Source: Phoronis ovalis (taxonomy: Eukaryota > Phoronida > Phoronidae). Taken from it: a stretch of 22,761 nt of DNA. The notes under the pieces were generated by a model. It did not search any database and was not told where the DNA came from. It saw only the letters and a list, made by a program, of their open reading frames with translations. The stretch spans positions 1 through 22,761 of the forward strand of contig JAOXYB010084498.1 in NCBI GenBank assembly GCA_028565635.1, in the 5' to 3' direction. Both the position numbers and the translations under genes were made by a program. Positions 22,398-22,761 of this stretch are shown here, one piece after another. How positions within the stretch are numbered: the stretch's first letter is position 1; the number at the start of each line of letters is the position of its first letter.

Positions 22398-22761
22398 CTA
22401 CAAAACAACAACAGTTATTAAATCTGCAAAACAAATAGGTAAAATTAGCAAATTCTTTCTTTCAAGGGGAAGTGTGTTGCCTACAGAGACAAAATTTTGT
22501 TAAAATGGAGGTCATAAATTTAGGGTACATACACCACAGGTCAGCAATTTTTATCAAAGTTTGCTGAACCAATGAACTTAAAAAATAAACACATTGATCA
22601 CATATCCTAATATGCCGTTCAGACTACGTTTTTGGAACCGGTTCGGGCTGAATACGGTTGCAAATAATAGTGTGAACGCAAAGAGATTACCTCAAACCGG
22701 TTCCAACTGAATCCTACTACGAGAGGTGGTTTGAATTCGGTTTTGAGTTGGAACCGGTTCC
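22398..22761 (-). other. Intron upstream of exon A (3' end only)
   Basis: This is the end of the intron before exon A; the rest runs off the window. The last bases are a T/G-rich tract ending TTTTGTAG. From 22398 to about 22604 I see nothing but AT-rich sequence. From about 22605 to the edge is a compositionally distinct, more GC-rich repeat fragment, listed separately. Confidence 0.85.
22605..22761. repeat. Unassigned repeat fragment with ACCGGTT palindromes, cut by window edge
   Basis: A more GC-rich block than its surroundings, with GGAACCGGTTC at 22634-22644, AACCGGTTCC at 22695-22704 and the perfect 12-base palindrome GGAACCGGTTCC at 22750-22761. Bases 22695-22708 and 22746-22759 form a perfect 14-base inverted repeat separated by 37 bases. 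Partial copies (AATACGGTTG, AATTCGGTTTT) lie between. The layout suggests a non-autonomous DNA transposon or an array of degenerate palindromes. No termini or target duplication can be set because the element leaves the window, and I do not recognise its family. Confidence 0.5.

Noticed and set aside
22398-22434. In-frame ATG upstream of exon A that could be a start codon
   Set aside because: The bases between it and the HLQIC motif include the acceptor TTTTGTAG and encode a Cys/Asn-rich stretch unlike a signal peptide; glypican sequence before HLxIC should include another cysteine-bearing exon.
1-22761. CRISPR arrays, operons, tRNA or rRNA genes, and a hidden multi-gene system
   Set aside because: No regularly spaced repeats, no tRNA-like fold or B box that holds up, and no second coding gene; the intron-exon structure shows that this is animal nuclear DNA with one gene.

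Overview
The window is animal nuclear DNA. It is AT-rich and almost all non-coding, and it carries one recognisable gene on the minus strand: a glypican, a heparan sulfate proteoglycan held on the cell surface by a GPI anchor. Seven coding exons can be placed from about 22.4 kb down to 4.0 kb. All seven acceptors end in AG and all six internal donors begin with GT. The codon phases chain together without a break into 566 residues plus a TGA stop. The first coding exon, with the signal peptide and the first conserved cysteine, lies beyond the right edge. Resemblance to GPC1 (recalled from memory) and to the general layout of GPC4/GPC6 and insect Dally-like suggests the GPC1/2/4/6 subfamily. The species cannot be fixed. 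Low GC and introns of up to 5.7 kb suit many invertebrates; an arthropod such as a chelicerate is only a guess.

Layout in transcript order (right to left): an upstream intron holding an AC/CGGTT-rich repeat fragment that runs off the edge (22605-22761); exon A (22239-22397); a 4.6-kb intron with a 289-bp near-perfect palindromic transposon flanked by 9-bp target duplications (20133-20439); exon B (17227-17618); a 3.8-kb intron; exon C (13238-13403); a 1.7-kb intron; exon D (11395-11525); a 5.7-kb intron; exon E (5355-5653); a 353-bp intron; exon F (4820-5001); a 429-bp intron; exon G with the stop (4020-4390); then about 4 kb of 3' UTR and downstream flank, ending in a strong CTCF-type motif at 1073-1086.

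The exons divide the protein by role. A to D encode the cysteine-rich helical core. E encodes the core's end, with a furin-type RKRR site and the CWNG motif. F encodes the link to the stalk. G encodes an acidic Ser-Gly stalk for heparan sulfate and the GPI-anchor signal. In known members such proteins bind Wnt, Hedgehog, BMP and FGF ligands at the cell surface.

I found no second gene, RNA gene, CRISPR array or prokaryotic feature, and no evidence of a new multi-gene system. The most interesting items are the fold-back transposon, the unassigned repeat at the right edge, and the CTCF-type site.
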